From AWTP1-13 sp041288195 (GTDB lineage: Bacteria > Pseudomonadota > Alphaproteobacteria > Rhizobiales > Hyphomicrobiaceae): a DNA stretch of 64,000 bases. The stretch's first letter is position 1. Every line of letters begins with the position of its first letter. Shown here piece by piece: positions 25,240 through 34,168 of this stretch. The notes under the pieces were generated by a model that was given only the letters and a program-made list of their open reading frames with translations, was not told where the DNA came from and did not search any database. The position numbers and the translations under genes are program-made. The stretch lies in contig JBGGME010000045.1 in assembly GCA_041288195.1 (NCBI GenBank), forward strand, positions 1 to 64,000, given 5' to 3'.

Positions 25240-27257
25240 CACTGACGCTCCAGGACGAGCGAGCCGGAGGGCTCGAGGCGCGCGCTCCAGCTTGGCGGCA
25301 GCAGCGTGGTGGCGCCAGCCTCCTCGATGATGGCGGGTCCCGCGATGCGCGCATCGAGCGGGATTGCCTCACGCGCCAGAATGGCGGCGTCAGCCTCCGC
25401 GCCGCCGACCACCAGACGCCGCGCCCCAATCCTGGCCGCGGCCGGCGACCGCCCCGCACCATCGAGCTTCGGCAGCTCCGGCCGCTCCATGCGCCCCCAG
25501 CCGATGAGGCGGTAGCTCACGATCTCGGACGGCGCGTCGACAGCCGCTCCGTACCGATCCGCGTAGACCCCGCGGAAGGCCGCCTCGACCTCGCTCATCT
25601 GCGCAACCTCGAGCGGCACCGGCACTGACAGCTCGAAGGCTTGTCCCAGATAGCGCATGTCGAGCGAGGCCTCGAGCCGGCGCCGCGCGGGCTCGATGCC
25701 GGCCTCGGCCAGCTCGGCATGGGCCGCTGCCGCAAGCTGCGCGAGCATGGCGTTGACTATCGCCGGCTCCGTGCGCGCCGTTGGCGACACGCGCGTTGCC
25801 ACGAAGTCGCGACGCAGGTCAGCGATCAGCAGCCCGAACGCCGAGAAGTTGCCGGGCATCGGCGGCACCAGCACAGTGCCCATGCCGAGCTCCTCGGCGA
25901 TTGCCACGGCATGCAGCGGCCCCGCGCCGCCGTAGGCCAGCAGTGCGAAGTCGCGCGGGTCGAGGCCGCGCATGACCGACACCTCCTTGATGGCGGTCGC
26001 CATGTTGGCGACGGCGATGCGGATGATGCCCTCCGCCATGGCGTTGACCCCGAGGCCGAGCCTGCCCGCGAGCCCGGCGACGGCCGCCTCCGCCCGCGCC
26101 CTGTCGAGCCTGATCTCGCCGCCGAGCGCCGCATCCACGCCGAGCCGCCCCAGCGCCACGTTGGCGTCCGTGACCGTCGGCTCCGTGCCGCCGCGCCCGT
26201 AGCAGGCGGGGCCCGGCAGCGCGCCGGCCGAGCGCGGCCCGACGCTCAGCACGCCCGTGTCGCTCAGCGCGGCGATGCTGCCGCCGCCGGCGCCGACCGA
26301 GTTGATGTCGATCTGCTGCACCTTGACCGCGAATGCCCCGACCTTGCCTCCACTGGCCATGCCGTAGGCGCCGTTGCGGATCAGGCAGACATCGGTCGAC
26401 GTGCCGCCCATGTCGTAGGCGATGAGGTTGGGAAATCCCGCTGCCGCGCCGACCGCGCATGCCGCCGTCACTCCGGCCGCCGGCCCCGACAGCATCGACA
26501 CCACGGGAAGCGCCTCGATGCGGCTGTCGGGCAGCACGCCGCCGTTGGAGGTCATCACGGACACCTGGGCCGGGCTGCCGGCCTGTCCAAGACGACGACG
26601 CAGAGAGGCCAGGTAGCGGCGCATGCGCGGGGCCACGTAGGCGTTGAGCGCCGTGGTGATGAACCGCTCGTGCTCGCGATACTCGGGCAATACCTCGCTC
26701 GACAGGGAGACCGCGGCATCGGGCAGCGCTGCCCGCACCAGCTCCGCCGCTCGCTGCTCGTGGACCGGATTGGCATAGGCGTGCAGGAAGCAGACCGCCA
26801 CCGCCTCGGGCTTGCGCGCCCGCAGCACCTCCAGCGCCGCCGCCAGCCTGCCCTCGTCGAGCGCCCGGATGGAGCGCCCATCGGGCCCCATGCGCTCGTC
26901 CACCTCGATGCAATGGTCGCGGCGCACGATCGGCTCGGGCCCGCGCGCCTTGATGTCGTACATGACCGTGCGGTTGCCGCGACCGACGATCAGCACGTCG
27001 CGGTGGCCGGCCGTCACCAGCACGGCCATGCGCGCCCCGTTGCGCTCCAGCGCCGTGTTGGTCGCAACCGTGGTGCCGTGCACGAAGCGGGCGATGTCGC
27101 GGGCATCGAGCTTCACCTGGCCGAGGCCGTTGAAGATGCCCTCTGACTGGTCGTGCGGCGTCGACGGCGTCTTGAGCACCTCGAGCCGGCGCGTTGTATC
27201 ATCATAGACGACGAGATCGGTGAACGTACCGCCGACATCGACACCGACCCACAGCAT
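25239..27257 (-). CDS. Hydantoinase A / oxoprolinase family subunit (ATP-binding)
   Basis: The 672-residue protein has the actin-like ATPase fold: MLWVGVDVGGTFTDLVVYD at the start (phosphate-1 loop), then NTALERNGARMAVLVTAGHRD and YDMGGTSTDVCL (phosphate-2 loop). The reaction cannot be fixed. Members of the family hydrolyse 5-oxoproline or N-methylhydantoin, or carboxylate ketones. It overlaps hyuB by the stop-start bases and begins 6 bp after the CoA ligase gene, so the complex is produced with the aromatic-acid-type enzymes upstream, which suggests action on a ring-cleavage or heterocyclic product. Confidence 0.94.
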   Translation of the reverse strand: MLWVGVDVGGTFTDLVVYDDTTRRLEVLKTPSTPHDQSEGIFNGLGQVKLDARDIARFVHGTTVATNTALERNGARMAVLVTAGHRDVLIVGRGNRTVMYDIKARGPEPIVRRDHCIEVDERMGPDGRSIRALDEGRLAAALEVLRARKPEAVAVCFLHAYANPVHEQRAAELVRAALPDAAVSLSSEVLPEYREHERFITTALNAYVAPRMRRYLASLRRRLGQAGSPAQVSVMTSNGGVLPDSRIEALPVVSMLSGPAAGVTAACAVGAAAGFPNLIAYDMGGTSTDVCLIRNGAYGMASGGKVGAFAVKVQQIDINSVGAGGGSIAALSDTGVLSVGPRSAGALPGPACYGRGGTEPTVTDANVALGRLGVDAALGGEIRLDRARAEAAVAGLAGRLGLGVNAMAEGIIRIAVANMATAIKEVSVMRGLDPRDFALLAYGGAGPLHAVAIAEELGMGTVLVPPMPGNFSAFGLLIADLRRDFVATRVSPTARTEPAIVNAMLAQLAAAAHAELAEAGIEPARRRLEASLDMRYLGQAFELSVPVPLEVAQMSEVEAAFRGVYADRYGAAVDAPSEIVSYRLIGWGRMERPELPKLDGAGRSPAAARIGARRLVVGGAEADAAILAREAIPLDARIAGPAIIEEAGATTLLPPSWSARLEPSGSLVLERQ

Positions 27258-27263
27258 CGTCCC

Positions 27264-28889
27264 TCACTCCGTGCCGAGCTTCAGAAGGGCCTGACGATCG
27301 ATCTTGCCGGTCCCCGTCTTCGGCAGCACCTCGAGGTAGGCCATGAGGCGCGGATACTTGTAGGGCAGCAGCTGCCCCTTCACGTAGTCCTGCAGCGTGC
27401 GCGTCGTCGCCTCGGACGCCTCGCCAGCCTCGTTCAGCACGACGAAGGCCTTGAGCGCGGTGAGCCCGTTGTCCTGCGCCACCGCCAGCACCGCGCACTC
27501 GCGCACGGCCGGGTGGTTTGCGAGGCAGAGCTCCACCTCCAGCGGGTAGACCCACTGCCCCGACACCTTGACGAGGTCGTCGGCGCGGCCGCGGAAGAAA
27601 TGGAAGCCGTCGCCATCGCGCACGAAGCGGTCGCCGGTGTAGATCCAGCCGCCCTCGCGCATGGTCTCGGCGGTCTTGTCGGGGCGGTTCCAGTAGCCGG
27701 GGCTGTTGGAGTCGCCGCGCACCCACAAGATGCCCTCCTCGCCGTCCGCCACCTCGAGCCCGTCGCTGTCGCGCAGCACCACCTCGTATCCCGGCACGCG
27801 CTTGCCTGCGGCGCCGAGCTTGCGCATCTGGGGCGTGTTGGAGAGGTAGATGTGCAGCACCTCCGTCGAGCCCAGGCCCTCCATGATCTCGAGGCCCGAC
27901 ATCGCCTTCCACTCGTTGAACACCTCGGCCGAGAGCACCTCGGCGGCTGACACGGCAAGGCGCAGGCTGGCGAGGTCGGCCGACTTGGCCTCGGGCGCCT
28001 TGGTCAGCGCGGTGTAGAGCGTCGGCAGGCCGAAGAACACGGTCGGTTTGTAGCGGGCAATGCAGTCAAAGATGGCGGCGGGGCGCGGCTGGCCGGGCAG
28101 CAGGACGCTCGATGCCCCGACCGCGAACGGGAAGGTGATCGAGTTGCCCATGCCGTAGGCGAAGAAGATCTTCGGGACAGAGAAGCACACGTCGCGCTCG
28201 CTCAGCCCCAGCAGGTGGCGCGCGTAGGAGAGATGCGTGTAGGCCATGTCGTGCTGCAGGTGCACGATGCCCTTCGGCCGGCCCGTCGAGCCCGACGAGT
28301 ACATCCAGAACGCCATGTCGTCGCGGTGCGTGTCGGCGGGCACGAGCGCCGGCACCGACCCGGCGAGCCACGGTGCGGCCGGCTGCGTCGCCACGGGGCC
28401 GGCAGCCGCCTCGCCGTTGGTGACGACGAGGGTTCTCAGCTTCGTGCCGTCGCACGCCGTCGCATTGAACCTGTCGGCGAAAGCAGCGTCCGCAACAGCA
28501 ACCGTCGCCCCCGAATCCGACAGATAGAACTGCAGCAGATCGGACGGCGTCAGCGTATTGATGAGCAGCGGCACGAGGCCCGCACGGATGGCGCCGAACA
28601 GCGCCGCCGGATAGGCCGGCGTGTCGTCGAGGAACAGCAGCACACGGTCGCCGCGCTGCAGCCCGAGCGACAGCAGCCCGGCGCCGAATGCCGCGACATC
28701 CGCGGCCAGCTCGGCGTAGGTGCGGGTCCCCGCCGGCCCGATGACAGCGGGACGCCAGCCGTTGGCCGCGAGGTTGTCGTAGAGGATGGCGCTGGCGTTG
28801 TAGCGCTCTGGGGTCGAGAAGCCGATCTCCCGGGTGCCCGGCGCATCGCGGGGAACCGCATCCTCCAGCGTGGCTGCCTTCGCGCTCAT
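27264..28889 (-). CDS. Benzoate-CoA ligase family protein (aromatic acid activation)
   Basis: This AMP-forming ligase joins an aromatic acid to CoA in the cytoplasm. The 541 residues contain the ANL motifs: MYSSGSTGRPKG at 196-207, EGLGSTEVLHIY near 350, WIYTGDRF, and the C-terminal catalytic lysine in PKTGTGKIDR. FSTPERYNASAILYDN near the N-terminus and FSVPKIFFAYGMGN in the middle are typical of benzoate-CoA ligases rather than of 4-coumarate or fatty-acid ligases. ATG 28889 is preferred and lies 10 bp after the monooxygenase stop; an in-frame ATG upstream would overlap that gene. The substrate is likely benzoate-like, but the exact ring is unknown. Confidence 0.92.
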   Translation of the reverse strand: MSAKAATLEDAVPRDAPGTREIGFSTPERYNASAILYDNLAANGWRPAVIGPAGTRTYAELAADVAAFGAGLLSLGLQRGDRVLLFLDDTPAYPAALFGAIRAGLVPLLINTLTPSDLLQFYLSDSGATVAVADAAFADRFNATACDGTKLRTLVVTNGEAAAGPVATQPAAPWLAGSVPALVPADTHRDDMAFWMYSSGSTGRPKGIVHLQHDMAYTHLSYARHLLGLSERDVCFSVPKIFFAYGMGNSITFPFAVGASSVLLPGQPRPAAIFDCIARYKPTVFFGLPTLYTALTKAPEAKSADLASLRLAVSAAEVLSAEVFNEWKAMSGLEIMEGLGSTEVLHIYLSNTPQMRKLGAAGKRVPGYEVVLRDSDGLEVADGEEGILWVRGDSNSPGYWNRPDKTAETMREGGWIYTGDRFVRDGDGFHFFRGRADDLVKVSGQWVYPLEVELCLANHPAVRECAVLAVAQDNGLTALKAFVVLNEAGEASEATTRTLQDYVKGQLLPYKYPRLMAYLEVLPKTGTGKIDRQALLKLGTE

Positions 28890-28899
28890 CCCCGCCCCA

Positions 28900-30027
28900 T
28901 CATCCGGCGCGCGCATCATAGCGGGCCATGAAGCGCGGCGACATGGCCCTCAGCCGGTCATCGTCGAGGCGGCCCGAGCGCCGGATGTAGCTCATGGCGA
29001 GATCGAGGGGAGCCAGCCGCATGTGCTCGGGGAAGCGGTCGTACCAGGCCGCCGACCGGCGCGATGCCGCGACGAGCTTCTCCAGCGTCGGCCGCCGGCT
29101 CGCCTCGTAGCGCGCGAGGCCCGCCGCGAGATCGCCGGGCTCGGCCTCCAGCGCCTTGACGAGCGCCAGCGCATCCTCCAGTGCCAGCCGCGTGCCCGAG
29201 CCGATCGAGTAGTGCGCGGTGTGCAGCGCGTCGCCGATCAGCACGCAGTTGCGGTACGACCAGCGCGCGTTCGCGACCCATGGGAAATTGCGCCAGATCG
29301 ACTTGTTGGAGACGAGCGCATGCCCGCCCAGCGCCTCCTCGAACACGCCCTCGCAGATGCGGCGGCTCTCCTGCTCGTCGGCCCTGTCGAGCCCCGCGCG
29401 CACCCAGGTCTCGGGATCGCACTCGACGATGAAGGTGCTCATGGCCGGGGCGTAGCGGTAGTGGTGGGCGTTGAAGGTGCCGAGCTCGTTGGCGACGAAC
29501 GTCTGCGTCAGCGTGTCGAAGGGCTTGGTCGTGCCGTACCAGGCAAACTTGCTCTCCGCATGCTCCAGCGTGAAACCAAATTCGCGCTCGAACGTCCGCC
29601 GCACCAGCGAGTTGACGCCGTCGGCGGCAACGATCAGGTCCTGCTGCCCCAGCTCATCCAGCGACGTCAGCTGCGTGCCGAACCGCAGATCGACGCCGGC
29701 CTCGCGGGCGCGCTGCTGCAGGAGCCGCAGCAGGTCCAGCCGGCCGATCGCAGAGAAGCCGACCCCGTCGATCACCACCCGCTCGCCCAGATGCACGATG
29801 GCGATGTCGCGCCACCCCTGCATATGCGGCGCGATCGCCGCGACGGTCTCGGGGTCGTCGTCGCGCAGGAACTCGAGCGCCTGGTCGGAGAACACGACGC
29901 CGAAGCCCCAGGTGGCGTCGGCGGCGTTCTGCTCGACGAGGCGCACCTCGTCGCCGGGATGGCGCCGCTGCCACAGCGCCGAGAAGTAGAGCCCGGCCGG
30001 TCCGCCGCCCACGACTGCAACGCGCAT
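28900..30027 (-). CDS. FAD-dependent monooxygenase, aromatic-CoA hydroxylase-like
   Basis: The 375-residue flavoprotein begins MRVAVVGGGPAGLYF, the FAD loop, with GFGVVFSDQALEFL near 50 and GDALHTAHYSIGSGTRLALE near 275 (FAD ribityl site). The TWGFGVVFSDQ pattern and overall length match the N-terminal part of salicylyl-CoA 5-hydroxylase and 2-aminobenzoyl-CoA monooxygenase/reductase rather than 4-hydroxybenzoate hydroxylase. In those enzymes an Old Yellow Enzyme domain is fused at the C-terminus; here it is absent, but a separate OYE gene lies at 32796. The neighbouring CoA ligase would make the CoA-ester substrate. ATG 30027 is chosen where the FAD loop begins. Confidence 0.9.
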   Translation of the reverse strand: MRVAVVGGGPAGLYFSALWQRRHPGDEVRLVEQNAADATWGFGVVFSDQALEFLRDDDPETVAAIAPHMQGWRDIAIVHLGERVVIDGVGFSAIGRLDLLRLLQQRAREAGVDLRFGTQLTSLDELGQQDLIVAADGVNSLVRRTFEREFGFTLEHAESKFAWYGTTKPFDTLTQTFVANELGTFNAHHYRYAPAMSTFIVECDPETWVRAGLDRADEQESRRICEGVFEEALGGHALVSNKSIWRNFPWVANARWSYRNCVLIGDALHTAHYSIGSGTRLALEDALALVKALEAEPGDLAAGLARYEASRRPTLEKLVAASRRSAAWYDRFPEHMRLAPLDLAMSYIRRSGRLDDDRLRAMSPRFMARYDARAG

Positions 30028-30056
30028 GGCGACCTCGCGAGATGGAGCGGCGGCCT

Positions 30057-31019
30057 CTATCCCCTGGTCTTGGCGATCACCTCGGCGCCGAAGCGCTCGA
30101 TGCGCGCCACCGCGTCCGCGCCCGTCGCCCCGCCGAGGCGCAGGGCCACATGTCCGACGCCGGCCGCGGAGAGGGCAGCGGCATCGGCAGCCATGTCGGC
30201 CGAGGTGCCCGTGAACATGCGCCGCGCCGAGCCGTCCTGGGTCTTGTAGTCGCCCCACTCGAAGAAGTCCTGCACCAGCAGCGCCACGCCGAGGCTCGCC
30301 GGATCGCGCTTGGCCGCCTCGCACATGCGCTTGACGTCGGCGATGCCGGCGGCCAGGCGCTTGGGCGTATCGAGGGGCTTCGTCTGGCTGTTGTTGCCGG
30401 GATACCAGACGTTGCCGAACCTGATGACGCGGCGGAACGCGCCGGGGCTCTCGCCGCCGATCCAGAGCGGCGGATGCGGCTTCTGCAGCGGCTTGGGATA
30501 GAACACCGCGTCCGTAAAGCTCACGTGCGTGCCGTGATAGGAGACGGGCCCGTCCTTGGTCCACAGCGCGATGAAGGCCTCCAGGCTCTCGTCGGTGACC
30601 TTGCCGCGCTGCTCGAACGGGGCGCCCAGCAGCTTGAATTCCTCCCCCATCCAGCCCGCGCCGGCGCCGATGATGAGCCGGCCGTTGGCGAGCACGTCGA
30701 TGGTGGAGAGCATCTTGGCCGTCAGCATCGCCGGCCGATGCGGCACCACCATCACCGACGTCAGCAACCGCAGCTTCTCGGTGCAGCCGGCGAGGAATGC
30801 GATGGTGGAGAGCTGGTCGAAGCAGTGGCCGTGCTCGGTGGCCCCGAACGCGCCCGTCGCCGTGTAGGGATAGCGCGTCTTCAAGTTCCCCGGCACGATC
30901 AGGTGGTCGCTGACGGAGAGGAAATCGAAGCCCGCGCGCTCGGCCGCCTTGGCTACGCCTATGTAGTTGTCGCGGTTGGAGAAGATGCCCCGCGTCAGCG
31001 TGCTCAATCCGAACTTCAT
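30057..31019 (-). CDS. LLM-class (luciferase-like) oxidoreductase, TIGR03619-type
   Basis: The 320-residue TIM-barrel protein has the luciferase-like features KAAERAGFDFLSVSDHL, LRLLTSVMVVPHRPAMLTAKML and GRLIIGAGAGWMGEEF, then PLWIGGESPGAF. It resembles the F420-dependent TIGR03619 group, but such proteins in alphaproteobacteria may use FMN instead. The sequence does not decide the cofactor. It lies 13 bp after the CMD gene and 29 bp before the monooxygenase, inside the same operon. A role in oxidising or reducing an intermediate of the same pathway is inferred. Confidence 0.88.
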   Translation of the reverse strand: MKFGLSTLTRGIFSNRDNYIGVAKAAERAGFDFLSVSDHLIVPGNLKTRYPYTATGAFGATEHGHCFDQLSTIAFLAGCTEKLRLLTSVMVVPHRPAMLTAKMLSTIDVLANGRLIIGAGAGWMGEEFKLLGAPFEQRGKVTDESLEAFIALWTKDGPVSYHGTHVSFTDAVFYPKPLQKPHPPLWIGGESPGAFRRVIRFGNVWYPGNNSQTKPLDTPKRLAAGIADVKRMCEAAKRDPASLGVALLVQDFFEWGDYKTQDGSARRMFTGTSADMAADAAALSAAGVGHVALRLGGATGADAVARIERFGAEVIAKTRG

Positions 31020-31032
31020 TGCGAGGCCCCCG

Positions 31033-31440
31033 TTACGCCTTGCCGCCGGCCTCTTTGGCCTTCACGTCCTTGAACACCTCGGCCGCCACCAGCATGGACT
31101 CGCGGATGATGGGCACGCCGACGTAGCCCGACAGATGCAGGAGCACCTCCGTCAGCTCGTCCTCGGTCCAGCCCTCCTTGAGGGCGAAGCGCAGGTGGAT
31201 GTCGAGCTCGGGATGGCGCCCGGTCGCGGCGTCCGAGACGACGCAGATGAGCGTGCGGGTCTTCATGTCGAGCCCCGGCCGCGCCCACAGCGAGCCGAAC
31301 ACTGTCTCGGTGGCGACGTCGATGAACTTCTTCATCACGGGACTGGCGTGGTACTCGGCCTGCCGGCGCTTGAACGCCGCCTCGCCCATCAGGCTCTTCC
31401 GGATCGCCTCGCCCTTCTTGTAAAGCTCGCTCTCGGCCAT
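31033..31440 (-). CDS. Carboxymuconolactone decarboxylase family protein
   Basis: The 135-residue all-helical protein has FGSLWARPGLDMKTRTLICVVSD (in parts), then HPELDIHLRFALKEGWTEDELTEVLLHLSGYVGVP, matching the PcaC-like CMD family rather than AhpD, since no CxxC pair is present. PcaC decarboxylates 4-carboxymuconolactone in the protocatechuate branch, but many relatives have other roles. ATG 31440 has GAGGAGAC upstream. It is the first gene of the six-gene minus-strand operon, and its promoter should lie in the 106-bp divergent gap shared with the VOC gene. Confidence 0.9.
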   Translation of the reverse strand: MAESELYKKGEAIRKSLMGEAAFKRRQAEYHASPVMKKFIDVATETVFGSLWARPGLDMKTRTLICVVSDAATGRHPELDIHLRFALKEGWTEDELTEVLLHLSGYVGVPIIRESMLVAAEVFKDVKAKEAGGKA

Positions 31441-31546
31441 GCTCGTCTCCTCACCCTGGTTGTTGGGGCGATCTTGCACGAAGCGGGCGGGGCGCGCTAC
31501 GGCTCGGCGCTCATAGGTCGGTTGCGAGAACGACGGGAGGCGCACC

Positions 31547-31921
31547 ATGAAGGCACAGGCCACGACGCTCTATCCCTTCGTGCCGTCGGGCCCCGATTTC
31601 GAGGTCGCGATCGCGTTCTTCGCCGAGCTCGGCTTCGCCAGGCAGTGGCAGCACGAGGGCCTCGCCGGCCTCCGCTTCGGGGGCGCCTACTTCATGCTGC
31701 AGAAGATCGACGTGCCGGAGTGGCAGAGGAACCAGATGATCACCTACGAGGTCGACGACCTCGAGGCCTACTGGTCGGAGATCGATGCCAAGAGCCTGCC
31801 CGCCCGCTTCCCGGGCGTGCGCACGCGCCCGCCAACCGACTTCCCCTGGGGCCGCAAGATCCACATCATCGATCCCGCGGGCGTGTGCTGGCACGTCCGC
31901 CAGGCGAGCCGGCCGACCTGA
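31547..31921 (+). CDS. VOC family protein (glyoxalase/bleomycin-resistance fold)
   Basis: The small 124-residue protein has a single glyoxalase/dioxygenase-type domain: YPFVPSGPDFEVAIAFFAELGF at the start and IHIIDPAGVCWHV at the end. Only some of the usual metal ligands are evident, so it could be an enzyme or a binding protein. ATG 31547 follows GGGAGGCGCACC, a good site. It is divergent from the CMD gene and may be regulated with it. The substrate is unknown. Confidence 0.85.
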   Translation: MKAQATTLYPFVPSGPDFEVAIAFFAELGFARQWQHEGLAGLRFGGAYFMLQKIDVPEWQRNQMITYEVDDLEAYWSEIDAKSLPARFPGVRTRPPTDFPWGRKIHIIDPAGVCWHVRQASRPT

Positions 31922-31937
31922 CGAGCCGAGCCCGCCC

Positions 31938-32672
31938 TCAGGCCGGCGGCGCCACCGACAGGCCGACGACCTTGTGGCGCTCGATCAGCCGCGCGACCAG
32001 GCCCGAGGCCTTCGCCTCCTCGGCGAACGTGCGCAGCCAGGCCGCGCCGGCCGTGTTCTTGCGCGCGGTGCCGATCGCCTGCTGCACGGCCGTGAACTGC
32101 CCGTCGAGGATGCGGGCGCCGGGGAGCTTCTTGACGTCGGTGATGAGCCGCGGCCGCAGTCCCGCGAGCGCATCGAGCTTGTCGGCGACGAACTTCTCGT
32201 AGGCGCTGTCGAGGCTGTCCGTGCGCACCAGCGTGGCGGCCTTGATGTTGCGGTCGAGCCAGAGGCCGTAGGCGGCCCGTCCCGTCACGGCGATCTTGAC
32301 GCCCGGCTTGTCGACATCCGCGATGGTCTTCAACGGCGAGCCGGCGGGCACCATGTAGGTCGCCTCGATCTCGCAGTAGGCGGCGGTGAACGCGATCTTC
32401 TCGGCCCGCTGCGGCTCGGCGCCGATCAGCCCGATATCCCAGGCGCCCGCATCTGCCGCGTCGGCGAGCTCGCCCGGCGTCTTGAAGGGCGCGTACTTGA
32501 CCGGCACGCCGAGGCGCTGCGCGATCTCCGCGGCCATGTCGGGGGAGACGCCGACGGGATCGCCTGTCGGGCTCTTGCCCGTCACGAGCAGGAAATTCGA
32601 CAAGTTGATGCCGGCGCGCAGGACACCCGTCGGCGCAAGCTGCGAGATGACATCCTTGGAGACCTGAGACAT
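31938..32672 (-). CDS. Solute-binding protein family 3 domain protein lacking a signal peptide
   Basis: The 244-residue protein has the amino-acid-type periplasmic binding fold: GVLRAGINLSNFLLV, then GVSPDMAAEIAQRLGVPVKY, IGLIGAEPQRAEKIAFT and a C-terminal LVARLIERHKV. It starts MSQVSKDVISQLAPTG with no hydrophobic signal, and no plausible in-frame upstream start adds one. It may therefore stay in the cytoplasm as a ligand carrier, or its start may be wrong. No permease or ATPase gene is adjacent. It is divergent from the OYE gene, sharing a 123-bp gap. Confidence 0.85.
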   Translation of the reverse strand: MSQVSKDVISQLAPTGVLRAGINLSNFLLVTGKSPTGDPVGVSPDMAAEIAQRLGVPVKYAPFKTPGELADAADAGAWDIGLIGAEPQRAEKIAFTAAYCEIEATYMVPAGSPLKTIADVDKPGVKIAVTGRAAYGLWLDRNIKAATLVRTDSLDSAYEKFVADKLDALAGLRPRLITDVKKLPGARILDGQFTAVQQAIGTARKNTAGAAWLRTFAEEAKASGLVARLIERHKVVGLSVAPPA

Positions 32673-32795
32673 GAAGACCGCTCCCGCGATGAGAACCCGA
32701 GGTGCACCATACGTTGAGCGGCGCCCTCACAGCAACGGCGCGCTATAGTGACCCGGCACCGTGCCCGCCCCCGAAGCCAGAGGACGAACCCCGCG

Positions 32796-33977
32796 ATGAC
32801 CCAGCCGATGCTGTTCTCCCCGCTCGAGATCAGGGGCATGCGCCTCAAGAACCGGGTGGTGGTTGCGCCCATGCACCAGTACTCGGCGGTCGAGGGTTTC
32901 GCCACCGACTGGCACCTCGTCAACGCCGGCCGCTACGCGGTTGGCGGCGCCGGCCTCGTCATGATGGAGTCGACCAAGGTTGCGCGCAGCGGCTGCGGCA
33001 CTGTGGGCGATACCGCGCTGTGGGACGACAAGTTCATTCCCGCGCTCGCCCGCTGCGCCGCCTTCATCAAGAAGCACGGCGCCGTGGCCGGCATCCAGCT
33101 CGGCCACTCGGGGCGCAAGGCGCGGCTCAGCCGGCCCTGGGAGGGCGGCAAGCCGCTGCGGGGCGATGAGCCCGAGATCTACGACTGGCAGGGCTGGGAG
33201 CTGGTGGCACCCAGCGCGGTGCCCCACTCGGAGCGCGCGCCGACGCCTCGGGCGCTGTCCCACAACGAGGTGCGCGACCTCGCGGTCAAGTGGGGCGAGG
33301 CGGCAACGCGCGCCCAGCAGGCGGGGTTCGACATGGTCGAGATCCACGCCGCGCACGGTTACCTCATCCACCAGTTCCTCTCGCCCGCCGCCAACCAGCG
33401 CACCGATGCCTACGGCGGCTCGGAGATGAACCGCATGCGCTTCGCCGTCGAGGTGGCGGAGTGCGTGCGCGCCGTGTGGCCGGCAGAGAAGCCTCTGTTC
33501 ATGCGCCTATCCTGCGAGGACGACGCCGGCTGGGGCCCCGAGGAGAGCGTACGGCTCGCGCGCCTCCTGAAGGCCAAGGGCGTCGATGTGATCGACTGCT
33601 CCTCCGGCGGCATGACGGCCGGCTCGCCGATGGAGAGTGCGCGGGCCGGCAAGTATGGCTACCAGGTGCCCTACGCCGAGAAGATCCGGAAGGAAGCGGG
33701 CGTCATGACCATGGCCGTCGGCCATATCGTCCATGCCGACCAGGCCGAGACGATCCTGCGGGACAGCCAAGCCGACCTCGTCGCCCTGGCGCGCGAGATC
33801 ATGTACAATCCCAACTGGGCGATGGATGCAGCGCAGAAGCTGGGCGCCGACCCCGATTTCGGGCTGGTTCCTCCGCCTTACTCCTATTGGCTCAGCAAGC
33901 GTGCCAAATCCGCTTTCGAGGGCAAGCCTTCCACGTGGATGACGAGCCTCGGCCGGCAGGATCGGGCCGAGAGCTGA
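32796..33977 (+). CDS. Old Yellow Enzyme family NADH:flavin oxidoreductase
   Basis: The 393-residue FMN protein is of the YqjM-like OYE class: MLFSPLEIRGMRLKNRVVVAPM, QYSAVEGFATDWHLV, the GIQLGHSGRKA loop, IHAAHGYLIHQFLSP (substrate-binding His/Tyr) and VALAREIMYNPNW at the end. ATG 32796 is preceded by AGAGGACG. In 2-aminobenzoyl-CoA monooxygenase/reductase such a domain is fused behind a flavin monooxygenase like the one at 28900. The two separate genes in one locus suggest split equivalents, but OYEs are common and may serve other enones. Confidence 0.93.
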   Translation: MTQPMLFSPLEIRGMRLKNRVVVAPMHQYSAVEGFATDWHLVNAGRYAVGGAGLVMMESTKVARSGCGTVGDTALWDDKFIPALARCAAFIKKHGAVAGIQLGHSGRKARLSRPWEGGKPLRGDEPEIYDWQGWELVAPSAVPHSERAPTPRALSHNEVRDLAVKWGEAATRAQQAGFDMVEIHAAHGYLIHQFLSPAANQRTDAYGGSEMNRMRFAVEVAECVRAVWPAEKPLFMRLSCEDDAGWGPEESVRLARLLKAKGVDVIDCSSGGMTAGSPMESARAGKYGYQVPYAEKIRKEAGVMTMAVGHIVHADQAETILRDSQADLVALAREIMYNPNWAMDAAQKLGADPDFGLVPPPYSYWLSKRAKSAFEGKPSTWMTSLGRQDRAES

Positions 33978-34168
33978 GGCAAGCCAATCCCGCACCTCCA
34001 AATGTCGATTGCATTGTGCGGCCGGCTTTAAGCCGTCCTTCACACTGCGCGGGCTATTCACGGCCCGGGGGAACGACGTGAATCTTGCGCCGGTCTCACC
34101 CCATGCCGAAGGCCCGACCCGGACCGCTTGCCTCCCGGAGCCGCCGCAGGAGCCAGGACCCGCCGGCG

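Noticed and set aside
22400..25462. A 1020-codon minus-strand frame over hyuB and the molybdopterin gene
   Set aside because: The hyuB frame on the same strand has clear hydantoinase B motifs; the longer frame is Arg/Gly-rich, crosses a convergent gene and shows no homology.
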